A program made the position numbers and the translations under genes. The notes beneath the pieces are model-generated. The model did not search any database. It worked only from the letters and a program-made list of their open reading frames with translations, and was not told the DNA's origin. Below, piece by piece: positions 28,020 through 35,714 of a stretch of 64,000 nt of DNA. The stretch comes from Paenibacillus qinlingensis (GTDB taxonomy: Bacteria; Bacillota; Bacilli; Paenibacillales; NBRC-103111). The stretch lies in the NCBI RefSeq assembly GCF_013204845.1, contig NZ_JABMKY010000002.1:434001-498000 (forward strand), read 5' to 3'. Position 1 is the stretch's first letter. Each line of letters opens with the position of its first letter.

Positions 28020-29519
28020 CTACTTTCGTATTCGATCACTGCCTTCATCGAGCGATGTCTCAGGACGTTTAAACGTAAGCCATCGCGGTAATCGAACCAA
28101 CGTATCCTCTAAATCAGCTTTACGGTAAGGTGAAAATGGAGACATAAAAGGCTCTCCGAAAGAACGAAGAGCACACAAATGTAGTAATAACACAAACATC
28201 CCCATCGCAATCCCAAATAATCCAAAGCTTGCCGCAGCTCCCATAAATACAAACCGAAGCAGTCGCACTGGAATAGACATGCTATACGCTGGCAACGTAA
28301 ATGTTGAAATCGCTGTTACTGAAACGACAATAACCATAGCTGCCGAGACAATTCCCGCTTCTACTGCAGCTTGTCCGATGACAAGCGTGCCAACAACAGA
28401 TACGGCTTGTCCAATGGCTCTCGGCATGCGAAGACCTGCTTCTCGCAATATCTCAAAGGTCAACTCCATGACTAACGCCTCCACAAATGCGGGTAACGGC
28501 ACCCCTTCACGTTGCGCCGCCAGGCCAATTAACAGTGAAGCTGGCAGCATATCGCGATGAAAAGTCGTTATTGCGATATAAATGGAAGGCAACAGCAAGG
28601 AAATAAATACTGTGCTAAATCGAAGTATCCGAAGAAGAGTGGCATAGTAGGCTCGCTGATAATAGTCCTCTGCTGATTGAAAAAAAGTAACAAGCTGCGT
28701 AGGCACTAACAAAATATTTGGTGTACCATCTACGAGAATCGCTACCTTTCCCTCTAATAATTGGGCCGCTGTGGAGTCAGGCAGCTCAGAATTATAAATA
28801 GTTGGAAAGAGTGAAAATTTATTATCCTCGATTAATTCCTCGATATATCCGCTGTCCAAAATGCTATCGATATCAATTGCTCTTAATCTAGAGCGAACGA
28901 GATCGATTACAGATGGCTTAGCAATCCCGTTAATATACATCATCGTTACGTCAGTTTTGGTCATCCGACCAATGGATATTGTCTCCAACCACAGTCTGGG
29001 GTCTTTAATTTTACGTCTGATTAACGCAGTATTGGTGCGAAGTGTCTCGGTAAAACTTTCCCTAGGACCACGAACGGCTGTCTGGTTAGTGGATTCAGTA
29101 ACATCCCGTCCCTTCCATTGACGAATGTCTGCGCGATAGGCGTGGTGCTGCTGATTAAAGAAAATTATAGCCTCGCCAGAGAGTAGATTTTCATACAGAG
29201 TTGCCATATCTGCTACGGTTTGAATGCAGCCTAATCCTGTCATCAGTTCTTTGGCAATAGTTTCTGTATTTAGGCTATCTCCATGTGCGTCCTGAGTGAC
29301 ATTCCTTACCATCATTTTTAACACATCAAAAATATAAGTATTAATCGCCAACGTATCAGAAAGTCCATCGATATATACAACTGCGGCCGCTACTATCAAA
29401 GTGCCGTCATCTTGTATTTCTCGAATGACGACATCGTCGCTTCCACCTAAATCCATCATGATTCGTTCAAGGTTTATCTCCACATTCGGGTCAATAGGAA
29501 TCGTTGCATCATCAGGCAT
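28020..29519 (-). CDS. Spore germination receptor A subunit (second receptor)
   Basis: A 499-residue GerA-family protein of normal length. It has a soluble N-terminal half, helices from about residue 250 (KVAILVDGTPNILLVPTQLVTFF), and the signature AAQREGVPLPAFVEALVMELTFEILREAG. GRPRES-like loop RGPRESFTETLRTN near residue 150 is a strong family motif. AAGGAGGG precedes the ATG. First gene of the A-C-D-B cluster. It differs clearly from the plus-strand A subunit, so the two receptors probably answer different germinants. Confidence 0.93.
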   Translation of the reverse strand: MPDDATIPIDPNVEINLERIMMDLGGSDDVVIREIQDDGTLIVAAAVVYIDGLSDTLAINTYIFDVLKMMVRNVTQDAHGDSLNTETIAKELMTGLGCIQTVADMATLYENLLSGEAIIFFNQQHHAYRADIRQWKGRDVTESTNQTAVRGPRESFTETLRTNTALIRRKIKDPRLWLETISIGRMTKTDVTMMYINGIAKPSVIDLVRSRLRAIDIDSILDSGYIEELIEDNKFSLFPTIYNSELPDSTAAQLLEGKVAILVDGTPNILLVPTQLVTFFQSAEDYYQRAYYATLLRILRFSTVFISLLLPSIYIAITTFHRDMLPASLLIGLAAQREGVPLPAFVEALVMELTFEILREAGLRMPRAIGQAVSVVGTLVIGQAAVEAGIVSAAMVIVVSVTAISTFTLPAYSMSIPVRLLRFVFMGAAASFGLFGIAMGMFVLLLHLCALRSFGEPFMSPFSPYRKADLEDTLVRLPRWLTFKRPETSLDEGSDRIRK

Positions 29520-29626
29520 GATGTGAGTCCCTCCTTAGTCTCATCCCTTTTCCATTATGACCATTTGAATTGGGAGATAAACCGTGAAGAACGATTAGGT
29601 CAATTCTTGTTGGAACAGCAAAAAGC

Positions 29627-29644
29627 CGTTACCAAAAGGTAACG
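29627..29644 (-). terminator. Small hairpin in the gap upstream of the second ger operon
   Basis: A perfect 7-bp inverted repeat (29627-29633 / 29638-29644) with a four-base loop. In the minus-strand direction it is followed by GC and five T, so it could end a leftward transcript, for example read-through from the Gfo/Idh gene at 30035. Apart from this and the small frame at 29800, I see nothing in 29520-30034. Confidence 0.4.
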
Positions 29645-29799
29645 ACTAGAATTACATAGTAGAATAAGAACATATCTCGCTAAATTCGCATTTCGTAGAT
29701 AACCGCGAATATACTCAAGTAACAACGGAACGATTAGGAACATGACTTACGATTCAGCCAGCCGCCATGGAGCGGCGACCGAAGGAGATGGCGATAATC

Positions 29800-30018
29800 A
29801 TGATGATGACGTTGACATCCGATGGAGATCTATTTATAGCTGCGCTATCTCAAACAACGGTATCCGTATGGCAAACCGATGAGCATGGTGTTTTCTGTGA
29901 AGTCGATCGCGGTATTATTGAAGAATTCACACGAATATCCATTCGAATGAGTACGATTACTGATGAGATTGCCTTTTATTTTCGTGACGATGGGACGGAA
30001 TTTCGGGCTGAAACCTAG
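29800..30018 (+). CDS. Possible small hypothetical protein
   Basis: A 72-residue frame starting at three consecutive ATG codons with AAGGAG 12 bases upstream of the first. The product (SDGDLFIAALSQTTVSVWQT...) alternates hydrophobic and polar residues like a small beta protein and ends in an acidic, aromatic tail. No family is recognised. It converges on the Gfo/Idh gene. It may be real, but the evidence is only composition and the ribosome site. Confidence 0.4.
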   Translation: MMMTLTSDGDLFIAALSQTTVSVWQTDEHGVFCEVDRGIIEEFTRISIRMSTITDEIAFYFRDDGTEFRAET

Positions 30019-30034
30019 ATTGATTTCATACTTG

Positions 30035-31051
30035 TTACAGATAGCTAATTCGTTTCCTTGATCTAGCAGATTCATACACATCCATAACGAGATTAAACGC
30101 TTTGAATCCTTCGGGCCCATTCAAACCGTAGCTGCGATCCGATAAGATATGGTCATAGAAATCAGCGATTTGAGTACCATGACTGATTCCCCAGTACGAT
30201 TTGGCCCCTAGATTCGACGTTTCTGGAGAAGTCAGCATTGTTTGCACTCCATCAATCACGCGATACAACGTATCACCCGTGAGTACGAGTTTCCCTTTTT
30301 CAAAGACAAGCTCAATCTCAACAGGGGAATTTATCCCATACGAGTTCGTTGCATAAAAGATAGCCGTGGCTCCACTTTGATACGTGAGGTGTGCATGGAC
30401 AGTATCTTCTACTTCAATAATCCCCTCAAGTGAATCCGTCGACATGGTTCCTTTAATACTAGTTACTTCTCCGCCTATCCATTGCAATAAATCTAACGTA
30501 TGAATGGACTGGTTAATCAGGACACCACCACCTTCTGTGGCCCATTTACCTTTCCATTCTGTTTGATAATAGGAGGCATCTCTACTCCATGTAACAATAC
30601 CTTTTAGACAAAGCAATCTCCCTAATTCACCTGATTGAGCCGTTTTCTTCATGATCTGGGAAGCAGGGTTATATCTATTTTGGAAAATAACACCAAGCTG
30701 TACATTCGGATTGGATTCTGCTGCACGCAACATCGTAAGCGCTGCTTCTTTCGTTTCAGCCATCGGCTTCTCCGTAAGAACATGCTTACCAGCATGAAGT
30801 GCATCAACTGCCATTGGCGCGTGCTGGTAATGTGCCGTACATATGTGAACAACGTCAATATCAGGATTTTTCAGCATCTCGAGATAATCCGTGTAATACG
30901 CGCAGGAGTACGTTTCAGCTGTTTGAGCAGCTAATTCGGCGTTCGTGTCAACCACGGCCACTAGTTTCGCTGTCGGTATTTCTGAAATGGCTTTCAAATG
31001 TACGCCGGAAATCGCCCCGCAACCAATAAGTGCAATGCCAATCTGTTTCAT
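30035..31051 (-). CDS. Gfo/Idh/MocA family NAD(P)-dependent oxidoreductase
   Basis: A 338-residue sugar or inositol dehydrogenase-like enzyme. The Rossmann motif GCGAISGVH is at residue 9, the EKPMA catalytic-lysine motif near 93, and the C-terminal open sheet follows. The sugar substrate is unknown. The open frame extends to 31135, but the ATG at 31051 has AAAAGGGG six bases upstream and begins exactly at the Rossmann strand. It has no partner genes to suggest a pathway. Confidence 0.9.
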   Translation of the reverse strand: MKQIGIALIGCGAISGVHLKAISEIPTAKLVAVVDTNAELAAQTAETYSCAYYTDYLEMLKNPDIDVVHICTAHYQHAPMAVDALHAGKHVLTEKPMAETKEAALTMLRAAESNPNVQLGVIFQNRYNPASQIMKKTAQSGELGRLLCLKGIVTWSRDASYYQTEWKGKWATEGGGVLINQSIHTLDLLQWIGGEVTSIKGTMSTDSLEGIIEVEDTVHAHLTYQSGATAIFYATNSYGINSPVEIELVFEKGKLVLTGDTLYRVIDGVQTMLTSPETSNLGAKSYWGISHGTQIADFYDHILSDRSYGLNGPEGFKAFNLVMDVYESARSRKRISYL

Positions 31052-31180
31052 TGAAATCCCCTTTTCTGCTTCAATATAATGGTTCAACTCGATGTTACAA
31101 ATGTATATATTAGAGGTTCGCCCATCCCGAACCAAATCCTTTACAACTCCACATGCGGAAATTGACTACTTATTGCTTTA

Positions 31181-31834
31181 TCATGACTTTTCCACTTGTC
31201 CATGTGGTTTCAACGCAATTTCCCACAGCATCTTCTTATTGGCATATCGATCCATTTCATATTCGTCCGTATGAAGGTATGTCCACTTTTCGCTATTAAA
31301 AAATCGCTCGATCTCCTCTCGATCAAAAAATCTTCGGTAGATCCCTTCCGATTCCATTAAAAATCTCTCAGTTGTTTGCATGACTTTTCCTTTATTGCCA
31401 ATTTCATTGGTTGAATTCAACCGGCTTAGTAAAATACCATCTGGTTTCAGCACCTGATGGAGATCTCGGATGACTTCATGGGTAGTCGCTTCATCGAAAT
31501 AATGAATGCTAAGATCAGCGATCAAAACTTGTACAGATTGTTTTGGAAAAGGAAGACCCTCCGTCATATCCAAACAAAGTGTTTGAACATCCGGTAGGAA
31601 TGACTTTAATGTACGGATTGCCACTTCGGAGATATCACAAGCGATTGGCGACAGTCCACGTTCTACCAGGTACTTTGTGTTATTACCGACACCACAACCA
31701 AGATCAACGATAAGATCTTCGTTACTAACCGTAGATAAGTGTGCTTGCCAATATTTGTCCAGCCAGTTATCGAATGTAGGTTTGAGGTCAGGCCTTTGAT
31801 ACGATTCATTCCAAAATTGTTCTAATGATTTCAT
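31181..31834 (-). CDS. Class I SAM-dependent methyltransferase
   Basis: A 217-residue methyltransferase. Motif I IVDLGCGVGNNTKYL lies near residue 42, the acidic end of strand 2 in ACDISEVAI, and the motif IV-like DLSIHYFDEATT near residue 107. The acceptor is not evident. Two starts are possible: ATG 31834 with GGAG seven bases upstream (chosen), or ATG 31858, preceded only by AGAAGAG. Two tiny frames lie just upstream. Confidence 0.82.
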   Translation of the reverse strand: MKSLEQFWNESYQRPDLKPTFDNWLDKYWQAHLSTVSNEDLIVDLGCGVGNNTKYLVERGLSPIACDISEVAIRTLKSFLPDVQTLCLDMTEGLPFPKQSVQVLIADLSIHYFDEATTHEVIRDLHQVLKPDGILLSRLNSTNEIGNKGKVMQTTERFLMESEGIYRRFFDREEIERFFNSEKWTYLHTDEYEMDRYANKKMLWEIALKPHGQVEKS

Positions 31835-31850
31835 TGCTTGGCTCCATCCG

Positions 31851-31934
31851 TTATTCATTTTTCTCTTCTAATTGGCGATTTTCTTCAAGAATCTGCTTTA
31901 ATTTTCGATTATTTTTGACGTTATATACTGCCAT
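31851..31934 (-). CDS. Possible 27-residue leader peptide before the methyltransferase
   Basis: The frame encodes a charged, helix-prone peptide starting MAVYNVKNNRKLKQ; its stop codon overlaps the upstream methyltransferase ATG at 31858. It has no clear ribosome site of its own. A 14-codon frame just before it (31921-31965) does have a good one (GAAGGG). Either a small gene broken by a frameshift or a translated leader would explain the pair. The remaining gap up to 32133 shows nothing I can name. Confidence 0.25.
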   Translation of the reverse strand: MAVYNVKNNRKLKQILEENRQLEEKNE

Positions 31935-32133
31935 ATATATTACAATGCTCATTCACATTTGTCATTGTATCCCTTCTCCAAGTCCTCCCATGAATTATCT
32001 GGAAAATCTACAGTTATATTTCAGCAATACATTATTTCCATTTATTTTCATATTCCAGCGTAATTAAAGCTAATTAGATGTACCTTTTACAATTAAATGT
32101 TCCAATCGAGCAGATCAACCCACAGAATCTTCA

Positions 32134-32177
32134 AATAAAAATAAGCCACCCAGTGAAGCAGCTTACGCTACCACTGG
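32134..32177 (-). terminator. Terminator after tatA
   Basis: A hairpin with outer arms 32150-32155 and 32172-32177 and an inner GC pairing is followed on the minus strand by a T-rich tract (32134-32144). It lies about 40 bp past the tatA stop and closes the oxidase-ZIP-tatA unit. Confidence 0.6.
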
Positions 32178-32212
32178 ACAGCTCTCTTACATGCTCCGAT
32201 ATCTCGGCAAAA

Positions 32213-32398
32213 TCAATGTGTATCCTTCTGCTTATCTTTCGTCTCTTCGTCCTCTAACAATCCCTTCGTTCCTTGTCTAAACTCCTTGATTGTCGTCCCG
32301 AAAGCACGACCTAGCTGCGGGAGCTTTGTTGGTCCGAATAATAATAGCGCAACACCTACAATTACAATAAGACCTGGTATGCCAATACCTGATAGCAT
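32213..32398 (-). CDS. tatA: Twin-arginine translocase subunit TatA
   Basis: A 61-residue protein with a short outside N-terminus, one membrane helix (GLIVIVGVALLLF), the FGPTKLPQLGRAFG hinge that defines TatA, an amphipathic helix and a charged tail. It helps form the pore for folded exported proteins. The ATG at 32398 gives the usual short N-terminus; ATG 32419 would add seven residues. It is the third gene of a unit whose first gene encodes a Tat substrate, so it may be a dedicated pore subunit. No tatC is in the window. Confidence 0.9.
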   Translation of the reverse strand: MLSGIGIPGLIVIVGVALLLFGPTKLPQLGRAFGTTIKEFRQGTKGLLEDEETKDKQKDTH

Positions 32399-32431
32399 AT
32401 GAGTCACCACTCTTTCCATGATTGAGAAACC

Positions 32432-33640
32432 TTAAAATTTCACCATTAACGCAGTTACATACATGATTAATATACCTGCTGTAAGTCCGCTAAAGTTTAA
32501 CCAAGATACCGGAGATAAGCCTTTTTTCTCAGATTCTTTAAGAATCATTTTCGAAATAACGTAAATGACTTGCAGAATCGCACCTGCACCAATACCGAAG
32601 AAGAGCGCAGCTAATGTATCGTTAAATATGAAGCCACCCGCCCATGTACCTATTATAGCAGGTCCGCCGGCAATTAAGGCTAATTTGACAAATGTTTTCC
32701 ATGATGGCCGATCTTTCAGCAGCGGAGCTGCAATACCTACACCCTCTGTAATGTTATGCAGAGTGAAACCAATGATTAGGAACGTCCCTAACGCGGCCTC
32801 CCCCACTGCAAAAGCTGAACCAATGGCAAGACCTTCTCCAAAATTATGAAGCCCTATGCCAGTTGCGATTTTGTTCGCGACGCGCTTGCCAGCATACGAC
32901 TCACTGCTTAATTTACGCTCATTCGACTGGTCGACAGCGATCAGGAATAAACAGCTCAGCAAAGCACCGAACCATACTAACCCTGAGCCCTGGAAGACGC
33001 CTGGCGCTTCTGCAGCCATCTCAAAGCCTTCGCCAAAGGTATCAATGACTAGGAAGAACAACAGACCAACGGTCAACGCAAGAATCGCGTGCATGCCTCT
33101 AACCGAGAATCTACGAAGAAATGGATACCATAATAGACCAAGCCCTACGGGGATTACACCTACATAGAAGCCAATTAACGCGTATTGCCAGAAAAGCTTC
33201 CCATTTGCTTCTGGCGTAGCGGCAGCAGCAGCTACTTCACCTATGAAAATCAAACCATTCGACGTGATGAGTTTCACTTCATGCGGATCACCTTGTACCC
33301 ATGGGTATGGGATATGGATCATGCCTTGTTCAAATCTTTTTAACGTATCACTAGGTGAAAAAGAAGCATTCCAAAATGCGCCATCAACAACAACTTGAGC
33401 GATGGTTAATTCTTCTGGCCCCGAGTTCAGTACTCTCACTTGAATACCGTCATCATTGAGTGTGATTTTCTCGACATTCAAGACTTCGATCGGAGCAGCC
33501 GGTTCGTTCTCAATACCGGTGCCTACTTTGGCAATCGTTGTAATAATGGCTAATAGCAAGATCAAGGGCAACAGGCCCCATAGAATAGCTTTTATTTTAG
33601 AGGAAGATGATGGCTTAGTGGTTTGTTCGTTGATACTCAT
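32432..33640 (-). CDS. ZIP-family metal transporter with extracytoplasmic N-terminal domain
   Basis: A 402-residue membrane protein. After one N-terminal helix comes an outside domain of about 100 residues (40-145), then seven or eight helices. ZIP metal-site motifs are intact: HNFGEGLAIGSAF near residue 262 and HNITEGVGIAAP near 292. ZIP proteins move divalent metals (Zn, Fe, Mn) into the cytoplasm. The extra domain is unusual among ZIP proteins and could receive metal from a partner. It starts 20 bp after the copper oxidase gene and ends 33 bp before tatA, so the three are almost certainly co-transcribed. Confidence 0.88.
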   Translation of the reverse strand: MSINEQTTKPSSSSKIKAILWGLLPLILLLAIITTIAKVGTGIENEPAAPIEVLNVEKITLNDDGIQVRVLNSGPEELTIAQVVVDGAFWNASFSPSDTLKRFEQGMIHIPYPWVQGDPHEVKLITSNGLIFIGEVAAAAATPEANGKLFWQYALIGFYVGVIPVGLGLLWYPFLRRFSVRGMHAILALTVGLLFFLVIDTFGEGFEMAAEAPGVFQGSGLVWFGALLSCLFLIAVDQSNERKLSSESYAGKRVANKIATGIGLHNFGEGLAIGSAFAVGEAALGTFLIIGFTLHNITEGVGIAAPLLKDRPSWKTFVKLALIAGGPAIIGTWAGGFIFNDTLAALFFGIGAGAILQVIYVISKMILKESEKKGLSPVSWLNFSGLTAGILIMYVTALMVKF

Positions 33641-33660
33641 ATCGTACGTCGCCTCCTTTC

Positions 33661-34710
33661 TTATTCAGCAATGAAGAATCCCATCCAACCTAGTTCAGCA
33701 AATTCGCTTTGATGCGCATGAAACATGTATCGCCCGGGCGAAGGAAACACAATTTCCAGAATCCCACGTTCACCCTGACATTGCATAATGGTATCGGTAT
33801 ACGCTGGCCGAGCTTCAGGATCTGCCCCCGTTGCGTAATAATTGAAAAAATTCGCATGAAGATGAAAGGAATTAATTAAATCAAATTCAGTGAGATTGCT
33901 TAAATAAATACGTACAAGCTCCCCAACCTTCACTTTAATCGGTTCCTGCTGATAGGCAAAAGCATAACCATTCACGGTGTAAATTTCATTTTCCCCATCG
34001 AGATCCAGATCGTAGCCATTCATCAGCATGTTGAATTCCTTGGCAGCAGCTCTTGGTTTCTTCGGGTCAATAATGAAATTACCATAGAGACCTTTATGGA
34101 TATGTCTGGCTAAAGGAGCCACATGGCAGTGATAAACGTGCATACCAGCTGGTTTGGCTTCAAATTCATACGTAAACGAATCCCCAGAAAGTACAGATTC
34201 AAGTCCATCCATATTCGTAGGGTGCATGCCATGAAAATGAATGGAATGTGGATGCAGGGTGCCATTGGTAAATTTCACACGCAGGACATCACCTTCCGTA
34301 CAACGGATTGTTGGACCAGGTATTGTCCCATTGAACGTCCAGCCAGGAAACTTGATTCCTTTCGCAATTTCTACATTGGCCTCATAGGCTGCGATTTCAT
34401 ATTCCCTAAGAGTTCTACCGTCAGGAAGCTTACTCACTTTGCCATAATCAAATGCCGTCAGCGCATGCTGTGCAGCTTTGAAACCTTCTGTTACTTCGTT
34501 GCTTGGGACATAGCCATGCTTCATACCCTCATGTAATTGTTCTTTCATCGCATGGTGAATATCATGCTTATCTTGCGCTTGTGCGATCGGTGGCCTACCG
34601 AATAACGAGGAAGGATTCAATAATGCACTTCCTATCACAGCAAACGCTCCTGTCGTTCCTAGCTTCAAAAGATTACGTCTCGATAACTTTTTATCTGGTT
34701 TCTGAAACAT
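33661..34710 (-). CDS. Tat-exported two-domain multicopper oxidase
   Basis: A 349-residue secreted or surface enzyme. A twin-arginine signal (SRRNLLK at 10-16, then a hydrophobic stretch) sends it out folded. Two cupredoxin domains follow. The first carries HSIHFHG and HCHVAPLARHIHKG, which combine trinuclear-site histidines with type-1 copper Cys and His. The second carries FHLH and FHAHQSEFAELGWMG, further trinuclear histidines. This arrangement suggests a two-domain oxidase with the type-1 centre in domain 1. The substrate is unknown; a metal ion is plausible given the ZIP gene behind it. TAGGAGG precedes the ATG. Confidence 0.88.
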   Translation of the reverse strand: MFQKPDKKLSRRNLLKLGTTGAFAVIGSALLNPSSLFGRPPIAQAQDKHDIHHAMKEQLHEGMKHGYVPSNEVTEGFKAAQHALTAFDYGKVSKLPDGRTLREYEIAAYEANVEIAKGIKFPGWTFNGTIPGPTIRCTEGDVLRVKFTNGTLHPHSIHFHGMHPTNMDGLESVLSGDSFTYEFEAKPAGMHVYHCHVAPLARHIHKGLYGNFIIDPKKPRAAAKEFNMLMNGYDLDLDGENEIYTVNGYAFAYQQEPIKVKVGELVRIYLSNLTEFDLINSFHLHANFFNYYATGADPEARPAYTDTIMQCQGERGILEIVFPSPGRYMFHAHQSEFAELGWMGFFIAE

Positions 34711-34750
34711 CGCTATGACCTCCTATTATAAATTGCTTGTTTACAATTTT

Positions 34751-34819
34751 TTTTACCTAGGGAAACATTTTAAGTAAAAATAAAGTTTCCAGTGGGACAA
34801 AAAGTTTACCAAAGGAAAC
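34751..34819. promoter_or_regulatory. Two 16-bp near-palindromes upstream of the copper oxidase gene
   Basis: TTTTACCTAGGGAAAC (34751-34766) and GTTTACCAAAGGAAAC (34804-34819) agree at 13 of 16 positions and are each an imperfect inverted repeat (TTTACC / GGAAAC). They are 53 bp apart, about five helical turns. A GTTTCC half-site lies between them (34785-34790), and a GTAAACC half-site at 34855-34861. They look like operators for an unidentified regulator of the oxidase-ZIP-tatA unit. I see no gene in the rest of 34820-35074. Confidence 0.5.
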
Positions 34820-35074
34820 ACCGTGATTTAACTATATGCGGAATGGTGGCGAAAGTAAACCTTTTTGTTAAAAAATTCAAACATTTCATTTGAACCCTGA
34901 TTTAATACTAAAAGGATATCCGCCAATTTCATAAAAATACATACGATTTCGACAAAAGAAACCTAATTCTCATCTATGGTTTGACAAATATTTTCGTCTA
35001 TTGAAATTATAATAGAGTTAGGTTTGGTGTTGAGGTTCTTAACTATTGTGTATACATTTGGGAGGATGATCGAC

Positions 35075-35248
35075 ATGGACGAGCAGTTTATCAAAAGATT
35101 ACACACACTTAATCGCCGCGATTCATTAAGGTCTTTGCTGCTTATCGAAGGTGTTCGGCTCACTCTCAGACGTAAAAAGAATGTAAGCTTATTCAAGAGG
35201 CTGTTTAATCGCAAGAAACAAACCATCACAGCAAAAGGATGGAAATAA
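35075..35248 (+). CDS. Small basic hypothetical protein
   Basis: A 57-residue protein rich in Arg and Lys (RLHTLNRRDSLRSLLLIEG then VSLFKRLFNRKK). It is not recognised and has no membrane segment. ATG 35075 lies nine bases after GGGAGG; an ATG at 35066 touches the site. A TATAAT box lies 60 bp upstream. The strong ribosome site and highly charged but ordered composition make it a probable real gene, perhaps nucleic-acid binding. Confidence 0.6.
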   Translation: MDEQFIKRLHTLNRRDSLRSLLLIEGVRLTLRRKKNVSLFKRLFNRKKQTITAKGWK

Positions 35249-35345
35249 CGATAGACTGATAAATGAATAGGGTATTTCTCGCTTAAAGCAGCCATTTATA
35301 GTAGAATGATGTCTCAGCTACATGAAATGGATACGGGGTGTAGGA

Positions 35346-35660
35346 ATGGCCATTAGCTTTACGAAGACAATTGTTGCTCAGTTAAAGAAAGAAATTGCTG
35401 AACTTGAAAGCAAGCTGCTAAACGAGAAGAAAAAGATAGAAAAAGCACAAGCCAAAATTAATCAGGTTAGGCGAGATATGAAATTAAGCCAGTCGCACAG
35501 TGATTTGAGCAGTAAAATGTCGCGCGTGAATAAGTTAAACGAAGAAATGAAGACAAGTGATCGTCTACAAAAAGATATCATGAAAGAATTAACAGCCAAA
35601 AAAGCTGCATTGAAGCTGAATCTGGATAAAGCGACAACTCAGGATGCAACCTCAACGTGA
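35346..35660 (+). CDS. Small coiled-coil protein
   Basis: A 104-residue, almost wholly helical and charged protein. Heptad-like spacing of Leu, Ile and Val runs from about residue 10 to 95 (LKKEIAELESKLLNEKKKIEKA...). No signal or membrane segment and no known family. ATG 35346 lies six bases after GGGGTG. A terminator follows directly. It may form dimers, but its role is unknown. Confidence 0.7.
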   Translation: MAISFTKTIVAQLKKEIAELESKLLNEKKKIEKAQAKINQVRRDMKLSQSHSDLSSKMSRVNKLNEEMKTSDRLQKDIMKELTAKKAALKLNLDKATTQDATST

Positions 35661-35673
35661 TCGACAGTAAAGC

Positions 35674-35707
35674 AAAACACCGCCCAGCTATGCAGGTGCG
35701 GTGTTTT
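35674..35707. terminator. Bidirectional terminator between coiled-coil gene and capA-like gene
   Basis: A 10-bp stem (35674-35683 / 35698-35707) between convergent stop codons, with T runs on both strands. Confidence 0.85.
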
Positions 35708-35714
35708 TGATATG

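Noticed and set aside
34981-35013. TTGACA and TATAAT upstream of the small basic protein
   Set aside because: Both boxes are perfect but 21 bp apart, too far for a normal SigA promoter; only the TATAAT may be used.
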